A stretch of DNA of 15,185 nucleotides from Pasteurellaceae bacterium (lineage in GTDB: Bacteria; Pseudomonadota; Gammaproteobacteria; Enterobacterales; Pasteurellaceae), in contig CAAELW010000031.1 in assembly GCA_900756875.1 (NCBI GenBank), positions 1-15,185 on the forward strand, written 5' to 3'. The notes under the pieces were generated by a model. It was not told where the DNA came from and ran no database searches. It worked only from the letters and a program-made list of their open reading frames with translations. Every line of letters starts with the position of its first letter. The stretch's first letter is position 1. A program made the position numbers and the translations under genes. Shown here one piece after another: positions 1-7,000 of the stretch.

Positions 1-256
1 AAGGCTTAGACACACTCTCGCTTTGCATATTACGCAAGGATTTCAGGGCTAAATCCGTAATCGGTGAACCCACTTTGCGATTGGTATTATGCCCGTTGGC
101 GATACAAATGGCGGAATGCTCAATATCTTCCAAAGAGTGTAATACGATTTCACAATGCTCACCAATCAACGCGCTCACGCCATCAACTACCGCTTTATAG
201 GAAATCAGAATAGCACGATCTTCATCGGTGAAAGGTTGTCTATCGGTTAGTATCAT
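1..256 (-). CDS. yheO: YheO-family PAS-domain transcriptional regulator, N-terminal part
   Basis: Partial gene: 85 codons are visible from the ATG at 256 and the reading frame runs off the left edge. The translation has the YheO (DauR-like) signature: an early YKAVVDG stretch, then GEHCEIVLHSLED, IANGHNTNRKVGSPITDLAL and SESVSKP. I recognise these as the start of the PAS-like domain of the E. coli YheO family. An in-frame stop (TGA at 262-260) lies just upstream, so no longer start is possible; no strong ribosome site is seen. The family has a C-terminal helix-turn-helix, which would lie outside the window. It sits downstream of fkpA on the same strand, as in the E. coli yheO-fkpA-slyX neighbourhood, but is separated from it by a terminator. 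The regulated genes are unknown. Confidence 0.85.
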   Translation of the reverse strand, partial: MILTDRQPFTDEDRAILISYKAVVDGVSALIGEHCEIVLHSLEDIEHSAICIANGHNTNRKVGSPITDLALKSLRNMQSESVSKP

Positions 257-280
257 TTTTCAAATCTGGTAGGGAAAATG

Positions 281-304
281 ACCGCACTTTGGACAAAGTG
301 CGGT
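281..304 (-). terminator. Inverted uptake-signal pair acting as fkpA terminator
   Basis: Two exact uptake signals face each other: the complement at 281-289 and the forward copy at 296-304. They form a stem of 10-11 bp with a very short loop. The stem lies 11 bases after the fkpA stop and is followed on the minus strand by a run of T (280-275 region), as in a rho-independent terminator. Dyad uptake signals used as terminators are well known in Haemophilus. Confidence 0.8.
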
Positions 305-315
305 TGAATTAAGGA

Positions 316-1038
316 TTATTTTTTAGGATTAACGTCTAATACTTCAACCTCGAAGTAAAGTGTTGCATCAGGTGGAATTGAATCGCCTGCACCTTGTTTG
401 CCATAAGCTAATTCAGGTGGAATCACTAATTCGATTTTACCACCTTTCTTCACTAACTGAAGGCCTTCAGTCCAACCTTTGATCACTTGGTTTAATTTAA
501 ACTCAACCGGTTGACCACGTTCAACAGAGCTATCAAATACTTTACCATCTGGTAATTTACCGGTGTAATGCACTTTCACAGTATCCGTTGCTTTAATCGC
601 ATCACCTTTACCTGCTTCAGTGATTTTGTAAAGTAAGCCATCTTTAGTGCTTTTTACGCCATCTTTTTTCGCAAATTCAGCGCGGTATTTATCACCTTCT
701 TCTTTTGCAGCTTTCGCTTGTTGTTCTACTTTTGCTTTCGCTGCAGACACTAATTGCTCTTGAATACCATCTAAGGTTTGTTGAATTTTTTCGTCTTTAC
801 GAACATCAACTTTACCTTCTAATGCATCTTTTAAGCCATCTAAAATACGCGCATTGTCGTATTGAATCACTTCTTTTTGAGCATCCACTAAATCTTTTAC
901 TTGGTTGCCCATTAATGCACCCACAGCATAAGACGCATCACTTGCGCTTGGCGCTGCTTTATCTTCTGCAAAAACAGAACCTGAAACGACCGCACTTACC
1001 ATAAGTGCAGCAAGAGAAAGCTTTTGAATTTTCAACAT
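316..1038 (-). CDS. fkpA: Periplasmic FKBP-type peptidyl-prolyl cis-trans isomerase FkpA
   Basis: A 240-residue protein that isomerises X-Pro bonds and assists folding of envelope proteins in the periplasm. Residues 1-24 form a Sec signal peptide (basic start, hydrophobic core, cleavage after SVFA). Residues about 28-145 are a helical, Lys/Glu/Ala-rich N-terminal part typical of FkpA/Mip dimerisation and chaperone segments. Residues about 150-238 are the FKBP catalytic domain, with VHYTG, FDSS, the KGW-EGL segment and LAYG. The length is somewhat below E. coli FkpA but the domain order is complete. The start is supported by AAGGA 8 bases upstream of the ATG at 1038. It is divergent from slyX, as in E. 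coli. An uptake signal is embedded in the signal-peptide coding region. Identity is secure; FkpA versus a Mip-like name is a matter of nomenclature. Confidence 0.93.
   Translation of the reverse strand: MLKIQKLSLAALMVSAVVSGSVFAEDKAAPSASDASYAVGALMGNQVKDLVDAQKEVIQYDNARILDGLKDALEGKVDVRKDEKIQQTLDGIQEQLVSAAKAKVEQQAKAAKEEGDKYRAEFAKKDGVKSTKDGLLYKITEAGKGDAIKATDTVKVHYTGKLPDGKVFDSSVERGQPVEFKLNQVIKGWTEGLQLVKKGGKIELVIPPELAYGKQGAGDSIPPDATLYFEVEVLDVNPKK
989..997 (-). repeat. DNA uptake signal inside fkpA
   Basis: Exact complement of AAGTGCGGT, lying in the stretch that encodes the hydrophobic core of the FkpA signal peptide, where it reads as Ser-Ala-Val. It is a single copy with no partner, so it should serve DNA uptake rather than termination. 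Confidence 0.85.
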
Positions 1039-1058
1039 TTTGCTTGATCCTTTATAAT
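1029..1058 (+). promoter_or_regulatory. Candidate slyX promoter
   Basis: A perfect TATAAT at 1053-1058 lies 18 bases after TTTTCA (1029-1034, four of six matches to the -35 consensus) on the plus strand. It would start transcription near 1065 and overlaps the first codons of fkpA. Only the -10 box is convincing. No clear fkpA promoter was found in the same gap. Confidence 0.35.
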
Positions 1059-1132
1059 AGAAACGGAATAGCGAATAGGTTAAATCGGATTGACCAAATT
1101 CACAACATTTTTTTAAAAATTAGAGAAATTTT

Positions 1133-1354
1133 ATGCAAAATCAACAAATTTTAGACGATCGCATCGCCGAACTTGAAATGAAAATTGCTTTTCAAGAACA
1201 ACTTTTAGACGAGCTCAACCAAGCATTAGTTCAACAACAGTTTGATATGGATAAAATTCAACTTCAACTCCGCTATCTCGCCGGCAAATTAAAAGATATG
1301 CAACCTTCTAATATTGCCAGCCAAGCAGAAGAAACGCCGCCTCCGCATTATTAA
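1133..1354 (+). CDS. slyX: SlyX family protein
   Basis: A small acidic protein of 73 residues with no signal peptide. Residues about 5-55 form a heptad-patterned coiled coil (Ile/Leu at regular spacing, rich in Gln and Glu), and the end has the run of prolines followed by His-Tyr typical of SlyX (PPPHY). SlyX is conserved in gammaproteobacteria but its molecular role is not established. The gene is divergent from fkpA, which is the usual fkpA/slyX arrangement and supports the call. The ribosome site is weak (AGAGAA ending 5 bases before the ATG). Confidence 0.9.
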   Translation: MQNQQILDDRIAELEMKIAFQEQLLDELNQALVQQQFDMDKIQLQLRYLAGKLKDMQPSNIASQAEETPPPHY

Positions 1355-1385
1355 AATGTAATAAAACCATATTTTTAGCTAAATG

Positions 1386-1401
1386 CGTGATCTTCATCAC
1401 A
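1386..1401 (+). promoter_or_regulatory. CRP-like binding site upstream of ABC operon
   Basis: CGTGA-TCTTCA-TCACA matches the CRP consensus TGTGA-N6-TCACA at 9 of 10 conserved positions, with AAAT-type flanks on both sides. The centre is at 1393.5. An AT-rich TATTTT (1421-1426) about 30 bases downstream could be the -10 box of a class II activated promoter. Pasteurellaceae CRP uses the same consensus. Binding itself is inferred. Confidence 0.65.
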
Positions 1402-1457
1402 AATTCATGAAAAATATTTTTATTTTATTGAAAAAATAACCAAGTGTTTTATGGTTA

Positions 1458-1484
1458 CCTCTATCGTTGTAAGCCAAATAGAGG
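1458..1484 (+). promoter_or_regulatory. Leader hairpin that includes the ABC operon ribosome site
   Basis: Perfect 7-base inverted repeat, CCTCTAT (1458-1464) and ATAGAGG (1478-1484), with a 13-base loop. The 3' arm contains most of the AGAGGA Shine-Dalgarno sequence (1480-1485) used by the ATPase gene at 1493. If folded in the mRNA, it would hide that site, so translation control is possible. Stability is modest (7 bp, large loop). Confidence 0.45.
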
Positions 1485-1492
1485 ATGTAAAA

Positions 1493-2563
1493 ATGGCAAA
1501 GTTAGAAATAAAAAATATTACAAAAAAATTTGGTGACTTTTACGCAGCAAATAATATTACTTTTACCGCGGAAGAAGGCGAGTTTGTCACCTTATTAGGA
1601 CCAAGCGGCTGTGGTAAAACCTCCTTATTAAAATTAATCGCTGGATTTCATGTGGCTGATGAAGGTGAAATCCTTATCGGAGGAAAAAATGTTAACAATG
1701 TTCCTCCAGAAAAACGCAATACAGCCATGTGTTTCCAATCTTATGCCCTTTTCCCTCACCTCAACGTTTCTCACAATATTTGCTATGGTTTAAAACAACG
1801 TAAAATTAATATTGAAGAACAAAAACAGCGTTTAAATCTCGCATTGAAACAAATGGATTTAGAATTTCATAAATTGAAATTACCCAATGAGCTTTCTGGA
1901 GGTCAACAACAACGTGTCGCATTAGCTAGAGCCATGGTCACTCGTCCAGATGTAATTTTATTTGATGAACCGCTTTCCAACTTAGATGCCAAATTACGCG
2001 AAAGTGTACGTTTTGAAATTAAGCAACTCTCAAAACAATATAATTTGACTAGTATTTATGTGACTCATGATCAGGCTGAAGCCCTAACTATGTCAGATAA
2101 AATTATTGTGTTAAATAAAGGTGCTATTGAGCAAATTGGCTCTCCTCAAGATATTTATCATCACCCTAAAAATCGCTTTGTGGCAGATTTTATTGGCATT
2201 GCCAATATCACAGAAGCCAATGTGAAAAACATCGGTGACAATCTTTATGCAGTTAGTTCTATTTTTGGCAATTTCACCGTATTTTCTGAAAGAAAACCGG
2301 AATCGGAACGAATTTATATTTGCTTTCGACCGGAAGACATTGAATTGTTACCAAACACACAAACGGAAGTGGAAAACCAAATTACAGTAGATATCATCAA
2401 CACCGCTTTTATGGGCAATATCACGGAAGTGCAAGGAGTCATTAAACGTAATGATGAAGAGAAAAAATTACGTCTGCAACTAACAAAATGCCCGAATTTG
2501 AGCGATAAACTCACCTTTACGGTTCCCCGCGATGCGATTAAATTCTTGGAGTCCGTAAAATGA
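1493..2563 (+). CDS. ABC importer ATP-binding protein (PotA/FbpC-like)
   Basis: A 356-residue ATPase that would drive import through the two permeases encoded next. All nucleotide-binding motifs are present: Walker A GPSGCGKTS (36-44), Q-loop at Gln82, signature LSGGQQQRVALARA (134-147), Walker B VILFDEP (154-160), D-loop SNLDA (162-166) and switch His192. Residues about 235-350 form a TOBE-type regulatory domain, as in the spermidine, iron(III) and sugar importer ATPases. An in-frame ATG at 1451 exists, but the start at 1493 is chosen because AGAGGA lies 7 bases upstream and the protein then begins MAKLEIKNI, as family members do. The 3' end overlaps the next gene by ATGA. The substrate cannot be told from the ATPase. 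Confidence 0.9.
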   Translation: MAKLEIKNITKKFGDFYAANNITFTAEEGEFVTLLGPSGCGKTSLLKLIAGFHVADEGEILIGGKNVNNVPPEKRNTAMCFQSYALFPHLNVSHNICYGLKQRKINIEEQKQRLNLALKQMDLEFHKLKLPNELSGGQQQRVALARAMVTRPDVILFDEPLSNLDAKLRESVRFEIKQLSKQYNLTSIYVTHDQAEALTMSDKIIVLNKGAIEQIGSPQDIYHHPKNRFVADFIGIANITEANVKNIGDNLYAVSSIFGNFTVFSERKPESERIYICFRPEDIELLPNTQTEVENQITVDIINTAFMGNITEVQGVIKRNDEEKKLRLQLTKCPNLSDKLTFTVPRDAIKFLESVK

Positions 2564-3429
2564 AAAGTCTCAAAAATGATGTAAAAGCATGGTTATTGCT
2601 ATGCAGTGGTTTAGGTACGATCCTATTTTTAATGGGGTCCACGTTCTACATTGTAGTCTCTCAAAGCCTTGGTTTATACAGTATGGGTGGGGAAGAAAGC
2701 CAATTTAGTTTGGAGTATTGGCAAGCCGTATTAAATAGCCCTGTATTCCAAAATTCGTATATTTATTCCGTAAAAGTGTCTTTATTAGGGGCGATTTTAT
2801 CCATCATCGTGGCTTATCCCATTGCCATGTGGTTACGTAAAAAATTACCAGCCAAGGTAACAATTATAACCATCTTGCGGGCGCCTATGTTGGTACCGGG
2901 ATTAGTTGCAGCCTTTTTATTCGTCAATATGATTTCTTACCACGGCATCCTTAACGAAGTATTCGTTTATTTAGGTATTTGGGACGAACCGAAAACCCTA
3001 CAAAATGACGAATTTGGCTGGGGGGTAGTGATTTTACAAATGTGGAAAAACATTCCTTTTGCTTTAATTCTTATTGGTGGCGCGGTCAATTCACTGAAAA
3101 CTGATTTATTAGATGCGGCAGCTAATTTAGGTTCGAGTCCTTGGCAACGTTTTCGTTATGTGATCTTCCCACTAACCTTAGGTGCGGTACAAGTTTCCTT
3201 TATTTTAATATTTATCGGCGCACTCGGTGATTTCGCCTTTTATAGTATTGCAGGTCCTCGTAGTACCTATTCTTTAGCACGTTTAATGCAAATGTCTGCC
3301 TATGAATTTGAAGAATGGAATCAAAGTGCGGTCATGGCATTAACTATTATGTTGACCTCTGCCTTCTTCACCATCCTAGTGTCATTATTGATTAAACCAT
3401 TAGCCGTCAAACGTGGAGAAGTCAAATGA
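2560..3429 (+). CDS. ABC importer permease 1 (PotB-like)
   Basis: A 289-residue inner-membrane protein of the BPD_transp_1 family with about six hydrophobic segments. The first is near residues 10-35, before a sizeable periplasmic loop. The cytoplasmic EAA coupling loop, which docks on the ATPase, is seen in LLDAAANLGSSPWQRFRYV followed by PL. The start codon overlaps the ATPase stop by 4 bases (ATGA), with a TTGGAG ribosome site upstream, so the two are probably translationally coupled. It should form a heterodimer with the next permease. PotB is the closest match in general form, but this fold is shared by polyamine, iron, thiamine and phosphonate importers, so it does not define the substrate. 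Confidence 0.88.
   Translation: MKSLKNDVKAWLLLCSGLGTILFLMGSTFYIVVSQSLGLYSMGGEESQFSLEYWQAVLNSPVFQNSYIYSVKVSLLGAILSIIVAYPIAMWLRKKLPAKVTIITILRAPMLVPGLVAAFLFVNMISYHGILNEVFVYLGIWDEPKTLQNDEFGWGVVILQMWKNIPFALILIGGAVNSLKTDLLDAAANLGSSPWQRFRYVIFPLTLGAVQVSFILIFIGALGDFAFYSIAGPRSTYSLARLMQMSAYEFEEWNQSAVMALTIMLTSAFFTILVSLLIKPLAVKRGEVK
3324..3332 (+). repeat. DNA uptake signal inside permease gene
   Basis: Exact AAGTGCGGT within the coding region of permease 1, unpaired. Its presence suggests this operon has been resident in a competent Haemophilus-type genome, or has been exchanged among such genomes. Confidence 0.85.
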
Positions 3430-4277
3430 GTAGTTCTGTACAAATCACAACGAAAAATGGTCGATTAATCGCACGTATTTCCTTAACGTTCTTTATTCTT
3501 GCTAATTTTATTTGGTTGTTCCTACCCTTTTTAATGGCTGGTTTATGGTCATTGGTAGATCCCGCTAAACCATGGAGTTATCCAGATATTTTCCCTCAAT
3601 CATTATCTTTTGAGCGTTGGAAAATTGTATGGGAAACCACCTCTTTACCTGAAGCAATGTTTAATAGCTATACCATTGCCCCTACAGTTTCGCTGATCAC
3701 TATTTTACTCTCTCTCCCGACAGCTTATGCGTTCGGACGAATGGAGTTTAGAGGTAAAAAATTAGCAGAATTATTAACACTGATTCCATTGGTTATTCCA
3801 GGCATGATTATTGCCCTATTCTTTAGCCGTATGTTATTGGATTTAAATATTAATAATCCATTCATCGGCATTGTTATTGGGCATGTTGTACTCACGTTAC
3901 CTTATGCTATTCGGATTTTATCCGCGGGCTTTTCTTCTGTACCGCAAGACCTTATTGATGCTAGCCGTGACTTAGGTGCATCTAAATTTACCGTTTTCAA
4001 AGACGTGTATATGCCGATGTTAAAACCTAGTTTTTTAGCATCAATTATCTTCTGTTTAGTGAAAAGTATTGAAGAGTTTGCTATCGCTTTCGTTATCGGC
4101 TCACCAGACTTTATTACCGTGCCAACCATTTTATATTCTTTCCTCGGTTATTCTTTTATTCGTCCGAATGCGGCCGTTGTATCGATTATTTTGTTGGTAC
4201 CAAACATTATTTTGATGATGATTATCGAAAAATTGTTGAAAGGGAATTATCTCTCTCAATCCACAGGAAAAGCATAA
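3426..4277 (+). CDS. ABC importer permease 2 (PotC-like)
   Basis: A 283-residue BPD_transp_1 permease with about six membrane segments, partner of the preceding one. The EAA loop is LIDASRDLGASKFTVFKDVY, ending in a conserved Pro at the next helix. It begins in a second ATGA overlap, with GGAG 8 bases upstream of the ATG, again arguing for coupled translation and fixed stoichiometry. The two permeases resemble each other only weakly, as expected of a heterodimeric PotB/PotC-type pair. No ATPase or binding-protein domain is fused to it. Confidence 0.88.
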   Translation: MSSSVQITTKNGRLIARISLTFFILANFIWLFLPFLMAGLWSLVDPAKPWSYPDIFPQSLSFERWKIVWETTSLPEAMFNSYTIAPTVSLITILLSLPTAYAFGRMEFRGKKLAELLTLIPLVIPGMIIALFFSRMLLDLNINNPFIGIVIGHVVLTLPYAIRILSAGFSSVPQDLIDASRDLGASKFTVFKDVYMPMLKPSFLASIIFCLVKSIEEFAIAFVIGSPDFITVPTILYSFLGYSFIRPNAAVVSIILLVPNIILMMIIEKLLKGNYLSQSTGKA

Positions 4278-4296
4278 TTTTCACAAGGAGCATCTT

Positions 4297-5388
4297 ATGC
4301 AAAAAAATATCCGTAAACTTCTATCCATTGGTCTTACCGCTGCCGCCTTGGCTGTCAGTACTTTTGCCTCGGCTTCCACTGACTTAAGTGGTAAATCTTG
4401 GAGTGAAATCGAAGAACTCGCTAAAAAAGAAGGAAAATTGACAGTTAGCGTTTGGTATTTGCAGCCGCAATTCCGTAATTTTGTCAAAGAATTTGAAAAT
4501 CAATACGGTATTAAAGTCAAAGTACCTGAAGGCACCTTGGACGGTAATATCAATAAACTGATTGCTGAAAAAAATCTAGAGACCGGCAAAATGGATGTGG
4601 TTGTGTTAAATGCTGACCGTTTAGGCAACGTAGCGAAAAATGACATTCTTGTAAAACTCAATAACTTACCAAATTTCGATAAATTAAATCACCACTTACA
4701 AGGTGTTGAATTGGGCGATATGGCAGTAGGTTATTGGGGTAACCAAACCGGTCTAGCTTATGATCCTATGCGAATCAAAGAAGAGGAATTGCCACAATCT
4801 TGGGCAGACATGGAAAGCTATATTGATAAAAATCCAAAAAAATTCGGCTATTCAGATCCAAATGGTGGTAGCTCTGGTAATGCCTTCATTCAACGAGCTT
4901 TAGTGTACATCAATGGTGATTATGATTATCGTACCGACAAAATCGATGAAGCACAGATTGCTAATTGGAAGAAAACCTGGGATTGGTTCAGCAGTAAAAA
5001 AGATGCACTAATCCGTACCGCTTCGAATGCTGATAGCCTAACTCGTTTAAACGATGGTGAGTTAGTGATTGTCTCTGCATGGCAAGATCACTTGTTCAGC
5101 TTGCAAAAACAAGGTGCAATTACTGACCGTTTAAAATTCTATGTACCAAAATTTGGGATGCCTGGCGGTGGTAATGTTGTAACCGTAGCAAAAAATGCAC
5201 CGAACCCAGCCGCATCACTTGTTTTCGTGCATTGGATTACCTCACCTGAAGTACAACAGAAATTAAACCAAGAATTCGGTGTTCGTCCACTAAATAGTGA
5301 ATCTGGTTTAAAAGATACTATTTTCTTCTCAACGCCATGGCGTAAAGCCGAAATGGAAGCCTTCACGAAAGAGGTTATTTCGAGATAA
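4297..5388 (+). CDS. Periplasmic substrate-binding protein of ABC importer
   Basis: A 363-residue secreted protein that captures the substrate for the importer. Residues 1-26 are a Sec signal peptide with cleavage predicted after ASA; there is no lipobox Cys, so it should be soluble in the periplasm. The mature part has the two-lobed type II binding-protein pattern: LTVSVWYLQPQFRNFVKEFE near the start, a hinge strand DVVVLNADRL, GYWGNQTGLAYDP, and a C-terminal VFVHWITSPEVQQKLNQEFG. This pattern fits the broad iron/thiamine/spermidine/phosphonate cluster. I do not recognise a characterised relative and will not name a ligand. AAGGAG lies 6 bases before the ATG. The gene follows permease 2 by 19 bases, placing the binding protein last; the separate good ribosome site would allow it to be made in excess. 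Confidence 0.85.
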   Translation: MQKNIRKLLSIGLTAAALAVSTFASASTDLSGKSWSEIEELAKKEGKLTVSVWYLQPQFRNFVKEFENQYGIKVKVPEGTLDGNINKLIAEKNLETGKMDVVVLNADRLGNVAKNDILVKLNNLPNFDKLNHHLQGVELGDMAVGYWGNQTGLAYDPMRIKEEELPQSWADMESYIDKNPKKFGYSDPNGGSSGNAFIQRALVYINGDYDYRTDKIDEAQIANWKKTWDWFSSKKDALIRTASNADSLTRLNDGELVIVSAWQDHLFSLQKQGAITDRLKFYVPKFGMPGGGNVVTVAKNAPNPAASLVFVHWITSPEVQQKLNQEFGVRPLNSESGLKDTIFFSTPWRKAEMEAFTKEVISR

Positions 5389-5392
5389 ACAA

Positions 5393-5418
5393 TAAACCGC
5401 ACTTTAACGTGCGGTTTA
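5393..5418. terminator. Terminator between convergent ABC operon and DASS gene
   Basis: A 10-bp perfect stem (5393-5402 with 5409-5418) and a 6-base loop, just after the binding-protein stop at 5388, followed by CTTTTA on the plus strand. The left arm is an exact uptake signal (5396-5404); the right arm has one mismatch to it, so this is a decayed dyad. It also lies downstream of the convergent minus-strand DASS gene and may serve both. Confidence 0.75.
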
Positions 5419-5434
5419 CTTTTATAGGCTAATA

Positions 5435-5443
5435 AAGTGCGGT
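5435..5443 (+). repeat. Intergenic DNA uptake signal
   Basis: Exact AAGTGCGGT between the convergent terminator and the DASS stop codon. It could also pair with the left arm of the neighbouring dyad as an alternative stem. Confidence 0.8.
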
Positions 5444-5458
5444 CAGTTTTAACCACAT

Positions 5459-6844
5459 TTACAACCAAACAAAATAAGTCATGCTGCCGATGATGGCGAT
5501 ACAGAATAGGTTTAAAATCAAACCGACTTTGGCCATATCGAGTTGTTTCACATTTCCTGTTGCAAATACAATGGCATTTGGCGGTGTAGCAATTGGCAAC
5601 ATAAATGCACAACTTGCCCCACAAGCAATAATTGCGGCTAAAGCGATAGGCGGTAAATTCATAGATTGTGCCACTGAAATCACAATTGGCATAATCAACG
5701 CTGCACTAGCGGTATTCGATGTAAATTCTGTTAGGAAAATAATAAATGCCGTCATGACAAAGCAAAGGACCCAAAGTGGTTTGGTTTGCACAAACTGAAC
5801 GATACTATCCGCCATAATCTTACTGGCACCAGAATCTTTCATTACGATACTGAGTGTTAAACCACCACCGAATAAAACGAGCACGCCCCATTCAACACGC
5901 TCTTGAATTTCTTTCCAACTTGCCACACCTGAAACACAAATAAAGATCACAACGCATAGCGCAATCACCGTATCAAAGTTTTCGATTTTTTTCGGTAATT
6001 CAAGGAAAGTACTAATCCATGGATTTAAGAGAGAGCTGAAAAGCAACATAATCGCCATACCGATAAAGATCAGCAAAGTAATAATATTTTTTCGGTTAAA
6101 ACTGACTTTCTCAAGTGATGGATTAAAATCCACAGAAAAGTCTGGACGCAAAATCACCCATAAAGAAAAAATCATTGAAGGCACAAGTAATAGCATTACA
6201 GGGAAGCCATAACCTAACCACTCAGTGAAGGTCACTGGAATTTGAGATGCCAAAATGGCATTCGGTGCACTTCCGACCAATGTACCTATACCACCGATAC
6301 TGGCACTAAATGCCATGCCTAACAATACAAAGGCGTACAACCGATGGTTTTTCTCTGCATTGATACCTTTTAACATCCCCATCGTAAGCGGTAACATCAT
6401 CGCTGCCACAGCGGTGTTATTAATCCACATGGAAAGGAATGTGGTTGCGGTGAAAAGGTAGGTAATAGAAAGTTTTAAGTTTCCTTTGGCCAAACGAATA
6501 ATGTAATTCGCAATAATCTTGTCTAAATTCTGAATTTGTAACACAGCAGCCACCACAAATCCCCCAAAGAACATATAAATAATTGGCGTGGAGAATGGTG
6601 CAAGGGCTTTTTGTGTATTAATCAAGCCTAATCCTATGGCTACAACAGGCACCATAAGGGATGTCACAGTAATATTAAAGGCTTCCGTTAACCATAAAAT
6701 ACCAATAAAAATCAGCAAAGCTAGCCCGCGATTCTCTTGAGCAGAGAACGGCAGTATTTTGATTAACACCAACATGAAGACAAAGTCTAAGGCAAGGATA
6801 ATGAGACTTTTATATTTAGAGAGAAAGGTTTGTTGAGTTTGCAT
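5459..6844 (-). CDS. DASS (SLC13-type) sodium/anion symporter, HI0608-like
   Basis: A 461-residue polytopic inner-membrane carrier of the divalent anion:sodium symporter family, which imports di- and tricarboxylates or sulfate with Na+. The two hairpin motifs are visible: NNT at residues 142-144 (usually SNT) and SNT at 376-378, plus GGIGTLVGSAPN (185-196) and LPIATPPNAIVFATG (416-430). About eleven transmembrane helices and two re-entrant hairpins are expected. The start is taken at the ATG at 6844 because AGGAGA lies 6 bases upstream; a TTG at 6850 abuts the ribosome site and is unlikely. The resulting length agrees with what I recall of H. influenzae HI0608. It is a single-gene unit, with a CRP-like site upstream. 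Succinate/fumarate-type substrates are a family expectation, not shown. Confidence 0.88.
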   Translation of the reverse strand: MQTQQTFLSKYKSLIILALDFVFMLVLIKILPFSAQENRGLALLIFIGILWLTEAFNITVTSLMVPVVAIGLGLINTQKALAPFSTPIIYMFFGGFVVAAVLQIQNLDKIIANYIIRLAKGNLKLSITYLFTATTFLSMWINNTAVAAMMLPLTMGMLKGINAEKNHRLYAFVLLGMAFSASIGGIGTLVGSAPNAILASQIPVTFTEWLGYGFPVMLLLVPSMIFSLWVILRPDFSVDFNPSLEKVSFNRKNIITLLIFIGMAIMLLFSSLLNPWISTFLELPKKIENFDTVIALCVVIFICVSGVASWKEIQERVEWGVLVLFGGGLTLSIVMKDSGASKIMADSIVQFVQTKPLWVLCFVMTAFIIFLTEFTSNTASAALIMPIVISVAQSMNLPPIALAAIIACGASCAFMLPIATPPNAIVFATGNVKQLDMAKVGLILNLFCIAIIGSMTYFVWL

Positions 6845-6850
6845 ATACAA

Positions 6851-6874
6851 TCTCCTATAAAACGATAGGGGAGA
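6851..6874 (-). promoter_or_regulatory. Leader hairpin over the DASS ribosome site
   Basis: In the minus-strand mRNA the segment UCUCCCCUAU (from 6874) can pair with AUAGGAGA (to 6851) around a 6-base loop: 8 bp with a 2-base bulge. The 3' arm is the AGGAGA Shine-Dalgarno sequence itself. Folding would block ribosome entry at the ATG at 6844. The layout resembles the ABC operon leader hairpin. Confidence 0.45.
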
Positions 6875-6924
6875 TTATTAATTAGCATTTAACCGAAAAA
6901 ATTGAAACATATTTTTAACAAATT

Positions 6925-6940
6925 TGTGATGCACTTCAAA
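6925..6940 (-). promoter_or_regulatory. CRP-like binding site upstream of DASS gene
   Basis: TGTGA-TGCACT-TCAAA matches the CRP consensus at 9 of 10 conserved positions. It is centred about 88 bases before the DASS start codon, an upstream activator position. No convincing -35/-10 pair was found between it and the gene. The DASS gene is the only unit it could plausibly serve, since the other side is the 3' end of the MFS gene. Confidence 0.55.
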
Positions 6941-6961
6941 CTATTTTTGTATAAACAACAA

Positions 6962-6981
6962 ACCGCACCTAAAAGTGCGGT
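6962..6981 (-). terminator. Terminator of the YjhB-like MFS gene, part of an uptake-signal dyad
   Basis: A 7-bp stem (6962-6968 with 6975-6981) and 6-base loop, 19 bases after the MFS stop. The right arm is an exact uptake signal (6973-6981); the left arm is off by one base. The following minus-strand bases are T-rich but not an unbroken T run, so termination strength is uncertain. Confidence 0.6.
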
Positions 6982-7000
6982 CTGTTTTGCTTTCGTTTTT

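Noticed and set aside
1451..1492. Upstream in-frame ATG that would extend the ABC ATPase by 14 residues
   Set aside because: No ribosome site precedes it, the extra residues are unlike the family, and the ATG at 1493 has a well-placed AGAGGA. It is kept only as a possible leader-translation idea.
1493..5388. Naming the importer HitABC/AfuABC (iron or sugar phosphate) or PotABCD (polyamine)
   Set aside because: The motifs seen are general to the superfamily and I could not identify ligand residues. The gene order, with the binding protein last, does not decide it.
5139..5624. 161-codon minus-strand open frame across the binding protein and DASS 3' ends
   Set aside because: It is antisense to one real gene, out of frame with the other, crosses a terminator and has no recognisable domain.
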